Source of the DNA: Sialis fuliginosa
Lineage: Eukaryota > Arthropoda > Insecta > Megaloptera > Sialidae
Length of the DNA: 64,000 bases
Reading direction: 5' to 3'
NCBI GenBank assembly: GCA_961205875.1
Contig: OY540813.1
Location: forward strand, 6,853,001-6,917,000
In this document: in pieces, positions 11,701-23,558 of the stretch
Numbering within the stretch: position 1 is the first letter of the stretch
Layout of the letters: each line of letters opens with the position of its first letter
Position numbers and translations under genes: made by a program
The notes under the pieces: generated by a model
The model's input: the letters and a program-made list of their open reading frames with translations, nothing else
What the model was told of the DNA's origin: nothing
Databases searched by the model: none

Positions 11701-14700
11701 TCAACTTAGTTATGACCCCAAAGCTGGTATAACTGTATCTACAGATATGTTAACAGACGCAGGCTTTTACACGTGTCATGCGTACAATAGTCAGGGGGGA
11801 AACAGTTATTTAACGTTTGATCTTTTATTGTTACGTAAGTGACAGGCAGCATGATATATAATTGGGTTATTTTTTGTTTCTGTGGTGTTGGTATTTATAA
11901 ATGTTTTCTTGGGATAATGTGTATTTCCAGCTTTGGTGTTTTCTGCCTTTTATATGCTTATTATTTTTACAATTATGTTATCGGAGATTGTTTTTATCCA
12001 AATATCCGATGTCAATTTATAATTTTAATAAAATGACCACTAATTTTTTTTCTGTTAAATTTAATTTTTATATAAATATATTTACATACTATAATTTCTC
12101 TGTTCTTGAATATCTAAAGTCTAAACGTTCAGTGTACTCTTGATTATTCTTTCTAATGAGTAAATAATACAGTCGAAGATGGTTAAATACTGTTAAGTTT
12201 AAGAAAGATTGATTAACAGCATCTATATATTGTATTATATATGTATATCTACCTACATCTATGATACCCAGGTCTGTTGTTTTCAGTAGACCTGTAAAAC
12301 AAAGATGACCGAATTAAATTTTAAATCTACGTAGAGAAATTGGAAACTAAATAATTATGACCAAATAATCAAGAGAACGCTATATATAATTTTATTGTAA
12401 TTAGTTTGCTATAATTATAAGTATATACCAGGGGTGACCAGCCAAATTTGTGATGCAATTTACTATCACCTGAATTTCAAAAGAAAGATTGCTTATTTAT
12501 TCTAAATTCCAGAATTTTATTTAAAATTTGTTGCACGATTGACAGAAATTAAAGCTGTGATCAATTTGTAGATCACAATCAACATGTTGGTAGCTCTTGG
12601 TATTTACCAAAGCTTTATAATTAATAATAAAATATATATATTATTATAAGCATTCAACTGAACATTTGACTTCTGCTTCAGCCAAAAAATGACCTTCATT
12701 TTAGATACTTATGATTATATTGTAAAATTTTATCAAAAAATTTGTATGTATCTATAACAATATATATTTTTTATTATTATGATATATATATTATTTGTAT
12801 ATATACATACATATTATTCATAGCATAAAACAATAAAAATAAGAAATAAATGGACTCCTTTTAGATCACTGGGAGACATTTTCTTCTTATACTGCAAACT
12901 ATTATATTTATAAAACTATAAATTCATAACATTAATTTTATTTTTTAAACAGCATACTCTGACTTCATAGCGAAGCCACGCATAGAAGGCATAAAAAAAA
13001 ATTATGTGGTTGGAGAAATGTTACGTATAACATGTTCTGTACAATATAACGAACCAGCACTGATAGAAATAAATTGGAAAATACCTCACCCTAGCGACAT
13101 AGAAACTGGTCGAATAACAGTAAGTGGTTCGTATGATAAAACACGAGGAACAGGTCATCACAGAGTTGCTGAAAGTGAATTAATAATCAAAGAAATTGAA
13201 AAAAAAGATCAAGGCACATATAAGTGTATAGTTAACGATCATCAAAACAATGTCAATTCAGATGAAAAGAATATTAGCACCTTAAGTAAGTATCTTAATG
13301 TTATATTTCCTAAATTGTTTTTTATTTGTTTTTATATTTATTAATATTATTACAGCAAATAATATTGTTTAAATTACTTTTTTTTTTCAAATAATTAAAC
13401 TATTCTTTCATTTTTTTATTGAATTTATATTACAGATGACGGGGAATCATTTATTAATGTAAAAGAAACGAACAACCAAACGTATTTAATTGTTGAAGCT
13501 AAACGTCACGTTAAATGGGTTATTAACATTGAATCATATCCAAAAGCAAGAGTTGATTGGTAAGTAAAAATGAGGTACTTGTTAATTATCCTGCTACAAA
13601 TGATCATATAAGTGCATATAGACAACAATGTGAGTAAAGTGTATAATATTTAAAAACAGTTTTAAATTAATATAATCTCTAGTTTCATCCCAAGATTGCT
13701 CTAACCAAGGACAATTGTATAAAGATCGGTGCATACATACATTTATTATAGTCTATGTTCATATTTGCAGGAGGATAATTAATTAGTAGCAAAAATTGTA
13801 TATTATTAAGTCTTTTGCTGTTGCATGCGTTTTTAGTAGCCATTCCCAATGTACAACAATCTATATTTTCTATACTTTATTCTATAAATATATATTTCTA
13901 GGTTTAACAATGAAAACAAAGACATTACAGGAACTTATAATACGAAATATAGAATTGAAAATAATGATAATGATAATATGTGGATACTAGAAATAAATAA
14001 TGTTCAACTTCAAGACGCTGGAGTATATTATGTGAATGTTTCTAATGAAAAAATATTCAAAGTATTAAATTTAAATTTAGAAGTCTTAGGTAAAGCTCTT
14101 ATAATTACTTTAATTAATAAAAACTCATTATAATATCACAACTTTATCTTTTTAGACAAACCGTTAGTAGAATTTAAAACCAACCAATATTATATAAAAG
14201 ATACAAACATTTCAGTTGTTTGCGAAGTATACGCTAATCCAAAACCAAGTATTTATTGGGTATTTAAACCTTGTTTTGGTAGTGCTTGTAATACGACATA
14301 TCATATAAACGTGAGTAAAGTTTATAATTAATAATTCCATTAATAATTATATATGTATAAATATAATTTTAGCCAAATAAGTATACCATCCAACAGAGTA
14401 CTGCGTACAAATATAAATTTGTATCTACATATTACTTTAATGTGCAACAATCAGGCGAACTTACTTGTAAAGCTAATAATAGTCGAGGACACGATTCTGT
14501 CCAAAATGGAATATTAGTTACAGGTAAATAAAAAATTATAAACTGCTTGTTTATTTGTATATATATCATTGACATATGTACATTATTTTCAGACGTGAAA
14601 GATGGTTTTCAAGTTTGGAGAGAGAATGAAAATGAAGATCCTGTGGCAGTCGGAGAAAATATTACTTTAACTTGTGGAGCATCCTCATACAATCATACAA

Positions 14701-17700
14701 ATAATTTGCAATGGTATCATAATAACACAAGAAAAATTCAAAATAAATTTAGTAAGTATCAAAATTTATAGCATTCCTTAATTAATAATAAAATGTATAA
14801 CTAAATAATTGAATCGCTTTTAGATACATATATTTATGAAAGTAACACTCCTTTCACGTTCAGATCAAAATTAACGTTGATAAATGTTAACCACAGTGAT
14901 GCAGGTCATTATAAATGTGAAGAAAATGGATTTTCTGATACTGTAACATTAAAAATTGAAGGTAAAAAAATATATCTAATTTTAAAAACGGGTTATAATT
15001 TATTTATGACAATTTTAAAACTATTTTTCAGATGCCAAAAAACCACAAATAAAGAAACAGTTCAATAAACCTGAAGTGCAATTACAAGAAGGTGAACGGC
15101 TGATCTTAAACTGTTCAGTAGAAGGATTACCAGTCCCTAAAATCACTTGGAAAAAGGTAAGTTGTTTTATTATGTTTTATAAACTTTTGTATAAAACCAT
15201 TATGATTGTTTAGGATGGTCAAACATGGATTCCAGAAAACCGTATAGTATTTTCTAATAATAATCAGAATGTAACGTTTATGTCAGTGCTGAAAAAAGAT
15301 GAAGCAGAATATACTTGTACTGCTTCAAATATTGTTGGACACGATAGAATGATTGCAAAGGTTTCAGTGCTAAGTGAGTATTGAAAAAATTATACGCTAA
15401 CGAATATAAATTATATGATAATATCTTTTTTAGATGAGACAAAATCATCACATTATATTTTGATTGGAGTTTTAATAGCTGCTTTCTTTGTTTTAATACC
15501 ATGTTTGGTGATAAAAATAAGAAACGAACGGGTAAGCAAAATTTTAATCTATTTTCAATTTTTGTAAACTTTTTTTCTATATTTTTAAGCATTTGTTGCA
15601 TTTTTATTTTTAGATTTTGAAACAAGAAAGGAAGGAATTAATGATAGCGGGATTGGCACATTTTGAAGAAGGTGCTATTGAAAATTTAAATCCAGATTTA
15701 GCTGTTGATGATCAAGCAGAACTTTTACCATATGATAAGAAATGGGAATTTCCAAGAGAAAAGTTAAAATTAGGTATAATACACATATTTATAAGTTTAA
15801 AAAAACAATAAATTTATTAAAATTATTTTAAAGGTAAACAATTGGGTGCTGGAGCATTTGGTGTAGTCATGAAGGCAGATGCACATGGAATTTCGGAAAT
15901 GGAAGAAATTACCACTGTCGCAGTCAAAATGGTAAAACGTAATGCAGATTATACTTACATCAAAGCGCTGGCATCGGAACTAAAAATTATGGTACATCTT
16001 GGTAAACATTTGAACGTAGTTAATCTTCTTGGCGCGTGTACAAAAAATGTTACAAAAAGTAAGAGAAATCAATAAATATTGTTAAATGATGAATATTTCA
16101 TTATACTTTGACTTCTAGGAGAACTTCTAGTAATTGTTGAATATTGTCGTTTTGGAAATCTTCACAATTATTTGTTAAGACATCGTGTTGGTTTTGTTGA
16201 CCAAATTGATCCAAAAACAGGAAAAATAGATCTTTCAATTGGCGAAGATATTTTAGCAAATAGTGGTTCATTCGGTGCTCAAAGGTACAAACAAATATTT
16301 TATATAATTATGGTCATTCCAGCGTTTTTTATGATAAAAAAAATATACATAACAAAACGAAACATAAAAAAACACTGGAAAACTTCTTTCTGAACTAACT
16401 ATAATAATCACTTTTCATATTATAACTAACTGCATGTTTGGTGTTGGTAATCTGTTTAAATAGGTTAAGGTATGCATCATTATCATTCTCAAATAATAGG
16501 ACTGACTCAATAAAAGAACCCGACAGTCCGATTCAAGTAGTAGCATGTCCTGGTGGAGTTGATTACCGTGCTGCCGCAGCAGAGAAACACAATCGACAGA
16601 ACAGCAGTGGTTCTGATGTTTGTAACAATGAAGAAGTGTCAATGACACCTGGAGGTAACTAATATACAAGCTGTCCCATTTTAAACTCTACAACAAAATA
16701 TCTTCAAAATTATTTTCTAATAAATGTTGTAGACTATCACTAAATTTGGCTTAACATTATGATGACAAAAATATAGGTTCCTATTCGACTAAGGCCATTA
16801 TCTTGATTTCTCAAAAATTCCTTAATTAATTGAAAAAATTTTGGCAGCATTAAATATCCTCTTTAAAATGGGATACTCTGTAAAGTCAAGATATTAAATT
16901 AATTTTATTACAATAAACAATATATTTTTAATCCAGGTGATGATGCTCCGATATTAAGTAACAGTAGCATACAACCGGAATGGCGGTCCAACTACAAGGG
17001 TGATTACAAAGGAAATGTTCAACCAATTTGCACACAAGAGCTATTACAGTGGGCATTTCAAGTTGCACGTGGTATGGAGTATTTATCTTCAAGAAAAGTT
17101 CTGCATGGTGATTTAGCTGCGAGAAATATACTTCTAGCAGACGGAAATATTGTAAAAATATGTGATTTTGGTTTAGCGAAGAGTATGTATAAGAGTGATA
17201 ATTATCGAAAGAAAGGAGAAGTGAGTATTAATATATATTTATAAAGAATTACTTATTAAATTACTTAATTTACTTTTAGGGTCCACTACCAGTAAAATGG
17301 ATGGCAATTGAATCTATTCAAGATAGAATATTTTCATCCCAATCTGATGTTTGGGCATTCGGTATTGTTTTATGGGAGTTCTTTTCTCTAGCTAAAACTC
17401 CTTACCCAGGCATGGAACCAGACGTAAGCTTTTTCAACAAGCTGAAAGAAGGATACCGTATGGATAAACCCAAGTTCTCAACATCTGATATGTAAGTATT
17501 TGTAGTCAATACATTTAAATCTAATCACCCAGATAATGTAACAATGTCACTGCACTAGATGTAAATAAAATTAAATTAAATTCAATTTTTACAGATATGA
17601 AATAATGAGAATGTGTTGGGAGGCAGAACCAAAACAAAGACCAACATTTACAGAATTGACTGAGAAACTTGGGCAAACATTAGAAGATTCAGTGCGAATG

Positions 17701-18363
17701 GTATGTTTCTACAAGATAAATATATTATTGACTTCTGCAATTAAAATAAACGTATTTTAGTAAATAAATTCTTTTGTCTTTTAGCATTACATAGATCTGA
17801 ATGATCCTTATCAGAGAATGAATGCACAATCGAAAGCTGATGGTCAGAACGATTATTTATCAATGTTAAGTCCACCTGGTAGCTTAGAACCATCCTCATC
17901 ACAGCAATATATTAATGAATTAAACCCACAAAAAGAAACAAATCCACAGAAATCACCAACAGAAGGATATTTATGTATGAAATCACCAAACTCAATATTT
18001 AGTCCGAAGAAAGTAGATAACGCCACCATGTTCAGTTTTGAGACACAGAAAAAGCACACTGAACCTGCAGAAATTATAGAATTAACGCCGATGTTGAATA
18101 GCAGATTAGATAGTGAATCTGATACAGAAGTACAAAATATTAATACAGAGAAATCGAATGTGCCAAAAGCATTTTCTAATCCTTCGTACAGATCTTCGTT
18201 TCCTGCGATCAAAGTACAAGATAGAAAAATCATGTCCAACAAAGATAATTATGTGAATATGCCAAAAAATAAGTCTGGGTTGGGTAATAAAATGGACAAT
18301 AACTTAGAACATCATTACGTTAATAACACAAGCAGAGACTGGAATGCTCAGTGTGTGAATTAA
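5756..18363 (+). CDS. Pvr: PDGF/VEGF receptor-like tyrosine kinase (Pvr)
   Basis: Single-pass receptor tyrosine kinase for PVF/VEGF-type ligands at the plasma membrane. Coding exons by splice signals and continuous frame: 5756-5834, 10292-10485, 10593-10764, 10840-10967, then either 11365-11512 or 11693-11834, 12953-13285, 13436-13559, 13902-14089, 14156-14310, 14373-14523, 14593-14751, 14824-14961, 15032-15156, 15214-15373, 15434-15531, 15614-15773, 15834-16058, 16119-16284, 16464-16654, 16937-17220, 17280-17491, 17595-17700, 17785-18363. This gives about 1424 aa. A signal peptide covers residues 1-20 or so. Seven Ig domains follow; the fourth lacks its cysteines (KWVIN and YYVNV), as in vertebrate VEGFR/PDGFR. 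The transmembrane segment is near 758-778. The kinase starts GAGAFGVV, has VAVK, a kinase insert near 945-1050, HGDLAARN near 1088, DFG, and [17 protein letters not shown] instead of HRDLAARN is, as I recall, usual for insect Pvr. The tail is Ser/Tyr-rich. Intron 1 is about 4.5 kb. The family call is firm; the 5'UTR is unmapped. Confidence 0.93.
6996..7178 (+). repeat. tandem repeat, unit 74-77 bp, about 2.4 copies
   Basis: The phrase GGATTTCCCTATGCATTTC starts at 6996 and 7073, and with one change at 7147. Between copies run matching T-rich stretches ending TGTATATTTTTAGTGGATT. The copies are close to identical, so the duplication is recent. The 71-aa frame across it is only the repeat translated. 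Confidence 0.8.
8034..8215. mobile_element. small fold-back MITE with perfect 30-bp ends
   Basis: The left end GCCTTGGCACTTTACAGAAA continues into CGGTCTCCGT, and the same 30 bases appear inverted at the right end. A second inverted pair, GTTAGTTGCGTCGAAACG against its complement, meets near 8113, so almost the whole 182 bp folds on itself. No transposase and no clear target duplication. A diverged relative lies at 46.22-46.54 kb. Confidence 0.75.
9268..9430. repeat. GAGAC/GTCTC-rich interspersed repeat
   Basis: The stretch is dense in GAGAC and GTCTC words (for example TCGTCTCGTCTCGTTTC near 9396) and ends GTGCAGCCCTAC. I recall similar sequences as interspersed repeats in insect genomes. 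No inverted ends or target duplication were found, so the class is open. Confidence 0.5.
9456..9683. mobile_element. hAT-type MITE with GC-rich interior
   Basis: Ends CAGTAGCGTACCG and CGGTACGCCACTG are inverted copies with one difference. The flanking 8-mers are AATAGGGA on the left and GATAGAGA on the right, matching at six of eight positions, as expected for an old 8-bp hAT target duplication. The interior has CCCCGAGCGGCA-type words. A 129-aa minus-strand frame across it is a translation of the repeat, not a gene. Confidence 0.65.
11365..11512 (+). other. Pvr: Pvr alternative exon 5a (second half of Ig2)
   Basis: This 148-nt exon enters in phase 0 and leaves in phase 1. It encodes [19 protein letters not shown] followed by MYQC, the second half of an Ig domain including its second cysteine. 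Exon 4 (10840-10967) supplies the first half with VIIPC. It has acceptor CATAG and donor GTACGT. The next downstream exon, 11693-11834, has the same phases and the same structural role. Confidence 0.85.
11693..11834 (+). other. Pvr: Pvr alternative exon 5b (second half of Ig2)
   Basis: This 142-nt exon enters in phase 0 and leaves in phase 1, like exon 5a. It encodes [19 protein letters not shown] followed by YTCHAYNS, again an Ig second half that would pair with exon 4. If 5a and 5b were both spliced in, 5b would be read out of frame and hit TAG at its sixth codon. The exons therefore look mutually exclusive. Acceptor TTTTTCAG and donor GTAAGT are both strong. Confidence 0.85.
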
Positions 18364-19628
18364 CTTATTGTTTAAATATTTATGTATGTAATCTTTAGTT
18401 TGTATGAATGTGCACATGGATAGAAGAATTAAAGTTAATATTATCAAACGTGAAAATTATATTTATCAATTATATAAAATATTTCTAACAGCCAGTGCAA
18501 CGAATTACATATCGTACAAATAATACTGAATAAGATTTAAAATACGTACATGAAGTACTGTGAAATGCCATATATTTAGAAAAGATATACATATATGTAA
18601 ATACTTCATTTTATATTATAGTATTAAGGTAACATATCGTCGTTGGACGTTTAAAATCTGCAACGTGATATTTATCAATGAAATAGCTGTATAGTGATAA
18701 ACGTTAGAAAAAACTGTTTTGCTTGGTAATAACTGCTATATGCTAATGCTTCTCAAACTATTGACAGTATAATTTCAAAATCTACTAATTATAAGTAATA
18801 TTATAAATATTTTATTGTCTCCTGAAAAATTATACATCTATGACATAGCAGATTTTGCACGCAACAACGATATTAAAAATAACAATTTTTGATTGTAATT
18901 TTTTTATATAAGTACACATTTAATGTGATTGATTTTGCGAATGATATAAAAACATTTGATTTGTATATATTTAACATATATAATTGTTTTATATACCAAA
19001 GTAAATAATAATAATCATTTTTGTGATAGTATTATTATAAATTAAAATATAAAATAGCAATTTTAATGTTATTAAATTAGAAAACAATACATTTGAGAAT
19101 TTAAATAAGAATTGAAATTCCAATTTTGCCGGAAATAGATAAAAAAATCTGATTTTCGACAGTTAACCAATACTTTTTTGGCTAAACTTGAAAGTTTAGG
19201 ACGTTCCGATTATAAACATACTGAATTTATGTTAGCCTGTGTGTCTGTATGTCTATCTATTCAATAAACTAGCTGAATGATCTCAAAAACGGATGCATGA
19301 AAAATTTGATATTTGGTAGAAAATATTTGCAAAATAAATATTTGCTTGAAAGTAAAATAATATATTGATGTTTTTTTGTTTTTTTTTAATGAATAGAGTA
19401 TTGGATAAATGTATTGCAGTAAATATATTTACCACCTTATTATTAATTTTGTATTCAATATACAGAATAAAAATTTCATTAACAAATTTAAAATAAATAA
19501 GTTTATAAATTGTGTATAGCAGTATTTTAATTAATGTTGAAATGTAAATAAATTTTTATTAATGTTAAGAACTATGATCTTCACATAAGTATTATTTTTT
19601 TGTATTATTTTTTGATTTATTTCATTAA
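18364..19628. other. Pvr 3'UTR and AT-rich spacer
   Basis: Sequence between the Pvr stop codon and the fold-back element at 19629. Several AATAAA-type words occur (for example near 19263, 19467 and 19546), but the true cleavage site cannot be chosen from sequence. No gene is seen. Pvr and the next gene are convergent. Confidence 0.6.
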
Positions 19629-20295
19629 TGCCCGGTATTATAAAAGACCTAACAAAATTTGTTAGCTAGCAATTACATTCAAATGGGGTATTAATTTTGT
19701 ACTAGTATCTATGGATTAGTTATGGAATTTAGAGCAGTGCCACTTCAACTAATTGTAACACAGTTGGCATCTTTGACCGTACAAAATAATTTTCATAACA
19801 TCACCACTGTTTTAATACCGTTTGTATTTACCTACAACGCGTGCGCGAAACTTGTCAAAGTCATCAACAAACTCCAAAAGAACTGTCATATAAGTTTGAT
19901 ATCTCATGTCCGGTATCATAAAGGACCTAACAAATTTGTTAGCTAACAAACACTTTCAACTGAGGTATCAAACATATATGACAGTTCTTTTGGAGTTTGT
20001 TGATGACTTTGACAAGTTTCGCGCACGCGTTGAAGGTAAATACAAACGGTATTAAAACAGTGGTGATGTTATGAAAATTATTTTGTACGGTCAAAGATGC
20101 CAACTGTGTTACAATTAATTGAAGTGTCACTGCTCTAAATTCCATAACTAATTCATAGATACTAGTACAGTATTAATACCCCATATGAATGTAATTGCTA
20201 GCTAACAAATTTTGTTAGGTCCTTTATAATACCGGGCATCAGTTGAAAGCGTTTGTTAGCTAACAAATTTGTTAGGTCCTTTATGATACCGGGCA
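19629..20295. mobile_element. composite fold-back MITE, Harbinger-like ends, TAA duplication
   Basis: The element starts TGCCCGGTAT and ends ATACCGGGCA, flanked on both sides by TAA (19626-19628 and 20296-20298). A 3-bp TAA duplication suits the PIF/Harbinger superfamily. The terminal motif with GACCTAACAAA occurs four times: at 19629 and about 19907 in one orientation, and inverted ending near 20239 and at 20295. The arms are nearly identical inverted copies, so mirrored reading frames appear on both strands. No transposase is encoded. Confidence 0.8.
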
Positions 20296-20489
20296 TAAAT
20301 ATATATATAATATAATGTTCAATTTTTGTAGATTTTAATTAATTGAATTTTTTATAATTACAAAATATATATTAATAAATTTTTATAAAATATTTGTGTT
20401 GTAAGTTATTTAATTGTTTGAAAAAAAAACAAATACTTAAATTTTTTAAAGTATACAATTTTATAATAGCTCATAATAAAAGAAAATAA

Positions 20490-23400
20490 TCAATTCAATT
20501 TAAGATTTTCTAGTACCCTTATAGATAAAGGTACATCATGAATATTTGTATCGTTCGGTATTTTTTTCTTTGATAAAATATCATGTACGAGAGATTTTCT
20601 ATATGTCAACCACTTACGATGCATTTTAAATTTATTAAAAACTTTTACTCTTGTTGGTATTTGTGCGTCTAAATACTGACGAATTCTGGTCCACAAGTTA
20701 TCTCTATTGTTATGTTCTAACAACCAATATCGAGGTATCAGCAAACATGTGACAGGTGTCACTGCTACAATTCGTCTCTGCGTCAAGTTCTCCCCTAACC
20801 CAAAACATCCTAGTTCATTTAATAAACATACCTAGAAAAGTCAATAAAGCTATTATAAAATCAATGATGAAAATTTTTAAAATTCTAATACCTGTATAAA
20901 CACAGACTTCCGATTAATAAGAGGTCCCACAGATTGTACAGACATTAATCTCAGTCGTGCTTCCATCTTTTTATTTATGTCTATATGTTGTTGCTGCTGG
21001 ACAATAGCGCTCTTAATAGATATACTTTCACTGTTAATTAATTAAAAATTTCGTACATTAATATGTAGTTACAGATTTATGTACTACATAACGAGGGTTT
21101 GAAGACTTTAACCACTAACACTACAGTCCAGACTTGGTCCTTAGCAACTATTTTATTTTCAGTAATTTAAAGAAGAGGAAGAAAGTTTTACAGCAATAAA
21201 GTGATGAAGGTGGCAGTAGCAGACTAAAACTATTTTTTAATGTCTATGGAAAAGAGAAAGTGTATTGAAACTATATTGAAAAATAATTTTTTTTTAGAAT
21301 TTTCATTTACTTTTACTAAGTATCACAAGCCCAGAATTTTTCAGCCTCCTCTTTTATATGTATAAAAATATATATATTTATTAACTATATCTTACCTAGG
21401 TGGATTGGACTGGATATTAATTTGAGATTCTCTTATGTAAGCTGGATCATTTACCCTTAATAATTTATACATTTTTTTCTTTCCATTTTCACTTTGTTTC
21501 ATTATTAATTGTTCGATCATACTGCAAGTACCATCCAATATAAAATAAGTGAAATTTGTCAGGCCTAAAAAAGTAAAACTATCATTTAAAAATAAAAATA
21601 AAATGTATATATTACATTTGTAAATTATATATTATATAGCAGTGTTTCTTCTTATTTTCCATAGTGAAATTAAATTAGGAAACACTGGTATATAGTGTTA
21701 ATAACAATTATAATTGTCTTAATACCATAGCCATCACCATAAATTGTATCTTCTGGTTTGTATTTAAATTTTTTTGATAAAGTACAACATTCTCGTATTT
21801 CCTTTTCAGTCAAATTATCAAAATATCTAAACCTTTTTATAGATTGTCTTATATCATCCCATTCTTTCTGTATGGTATTTTTAAGGACTCGATCAAAATC
21901 ATCTTTTGAAATACATAAAAATTCACAAGGAGCTTAAAATAATAATAATTAAAATTTAATATCATTAAATATATTTTATTTACCTTCCATTATAAAATAA
22001 ATCACCACTTAAATATATGTAACAGTTGTGATAATAATTTAATGTTTGATCAATAATATACAATATTAACTTATATATTAATCTCTATAAGATATATCAC
22101 CCTCCTTCTATGTAAGGTTTTTATATTTTTTATGTATAGTAAGTACATAGCAGAGTATCTTTATTCTGTGGTACATAGTAGCAAAATACATTGATTAAAA
22201 ATTTTTAAACATATTTTAATATAATTAACTAGTCAAAAGGCCTTATGTAAGTCAAGTTTTGGAGCCCCCCCTCCCCATGTAAGGATTCGTAAGGTTTAAC
22301 AGAAACCCCCTGCTCCCCAAAACCTTATGTAATTAATGGACGCTTTCCTATGAGATAGTAACAATTTAAAGTAGCTACACGCAATTTTTCAAGTTTTGTT
22401 ATTTTTTAACATTGTGTTAATATATAATCATATATTAAACATACGTATGTTTAATATATGATATAATGAATGGTACTGTTGTAACTTTAATTTTTAGGTT
22501 CAAAAATAATTATATATACTAACTGACAGTAAAAGTAGTTGCTGCTCTAGGAACGTCATACAATAGCGCTACTTCACCAAAAGTATCACCAGGAACAAAT
22601 CTTCCAATTTTTTTTTGGAAAAAAAGTTTATCTATAGGGTCCCATTCAGTTTTTGTTGAAACTAACTCTCCAGATAATACAAAATAAAGTGCAAGTGCAG
22701 GATGATTCTCTTGTACTATAATGCGGCCAGTAGGAAAGTAAACAAAATACGAAACTCTTGCTAATTCATATTTCACGTGCTAAAATATATTTAAATTATA
22801 AAATACAAATATTTAATAATAAAAATGTCTTTTATGATAAATACGACCTGAGGATATCTTTTAAAACATCTTAAATCACCAATTGTTCGATCCAAGTGCA
22901 TTTTTTCAAAATCTGTTCTATATTCAGCTGGTTTACATAATAATATTTTTTCCTGTTTAAAATACAAGTTACAATAAATAAAATATTTTACATATTGTAT
23001 TTTCATTTTTTTTAATTACTGAAAAAGTTAAAATACTTTTCTTCGTTTTATTTTTTTGTAAAACTGATGTTCCTTTTGAGCTTGTTGTTTCTGTTAACTC
23101 TTCATCTGAATCAACTAACCACCCTAAATTATCAATTACAAACCGTATAATAGCTTTAAATCGTCTTCTAGCTCGAACAGCTTTTAATTGTTTCTCTTCA
23201 GCAACCTATAATATAAATTAAGATTTTTTAATAAGTACACTAGACTCTCACAAATCCGGCTATTCCTTTCACAAAAATGGCTGAATTATAGAGTGTGTCG
23301 GATTACTGAGAGATTGTCTTAATAATTTGATACACTCAGTAATCCGGCAATCAACATATGTGACATGATCAGTAATTCCTTAAAATTTTTATATTTTATT

Positions 23401-23558
23401 GTATATTTTTATTACATGTTCTAACATGTAGACATATACGTATTATTATGTAATACAGCACACATTATTAAATAAATAAATATGTATACATCAATATGAT
23501 ATCAAATAATAAATGTTACCTCTGATAATCTTTTGATTCCTTTAGTAACATCAGTCAT
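20490..23558 (-). CDS. cyclic nucleotide-binding domain protein, CNBD2-like
   Basis: Predicted intracellular protein with cyclic-nucleotide-binding (cNMP) folds. Exons in transcript order: 23520-23558, 23020-23205, 22848-22952, 22524-22779, 21726-21932, 21396-21564, 20892-21030, 20490-20831, giving about 480 aa. The N-terminus has a basic ARRRFKAIIRFVIDNLGW segment. The first cNMP domain, about residues 111-220, has the phosphate-binding cassette FGEVALLYDVPRAATTF, which keeps the Glu and Arg that contact the cyclic phosphate in PKA regulatory subunits. A second, shorter cNMP-like unit (residues about 235-290; GDGYGLTNFTYFILDG) lacks an obvious cassette. No kinase, channel or GEF domain is present. 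The layout fits CNBD2, known in mammals from sperm. The exon 2 donor (GTAATT) was chosen because it alone keeps frame. The start lies 750 bp from the divergent DENND5 start. Confidence 0.82.
22427..22462. repeat. perfect 36-bp palindrome
   Basis: The 18 bases from 22427 (ATCATATATTAAACATAC) are followed at once by their exact complement in reverse. It lies in intron 4 of the CNBD2-like gene. The same 16-bp arms occur again at 51903-51937 with a 3-bp spacer. Confidence 0.9.
23238..23360. mobile_element. pogo/Tigger-like MITE remnant
   Basis: CACTAGACTCTCACAAATCC at 23238, next to TA, resembles the ends of pogo-type elements. An inverted, diverged partner (TCGGATTACTGAGAGA) lies near 23299, and a further CACTCAGTAATCCGGC copy near 23333. 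It sits in intron 1 of the CNBD2-like gene and has no coding capacity. Confidence 0.45.

Noticed and set aside
17853-18242. 129-aa minus-strand frame at the Pvr 3' end
   Set aside because: Antisense shadow of the Pvr tail exon, which continues the kinase frame.
19722-20145. Two near-identical proteins on opposite strands starting MEFRAV
   Set aside because: They are mirror translations of the two arms of a fold-back MITE.
23037-23205. Shorter version of CNBD2-like exon 2 ending at GTATTT
   Set aside because: It breaks the frame with the next exon; GTAATT at 23014-23019 keeps it.
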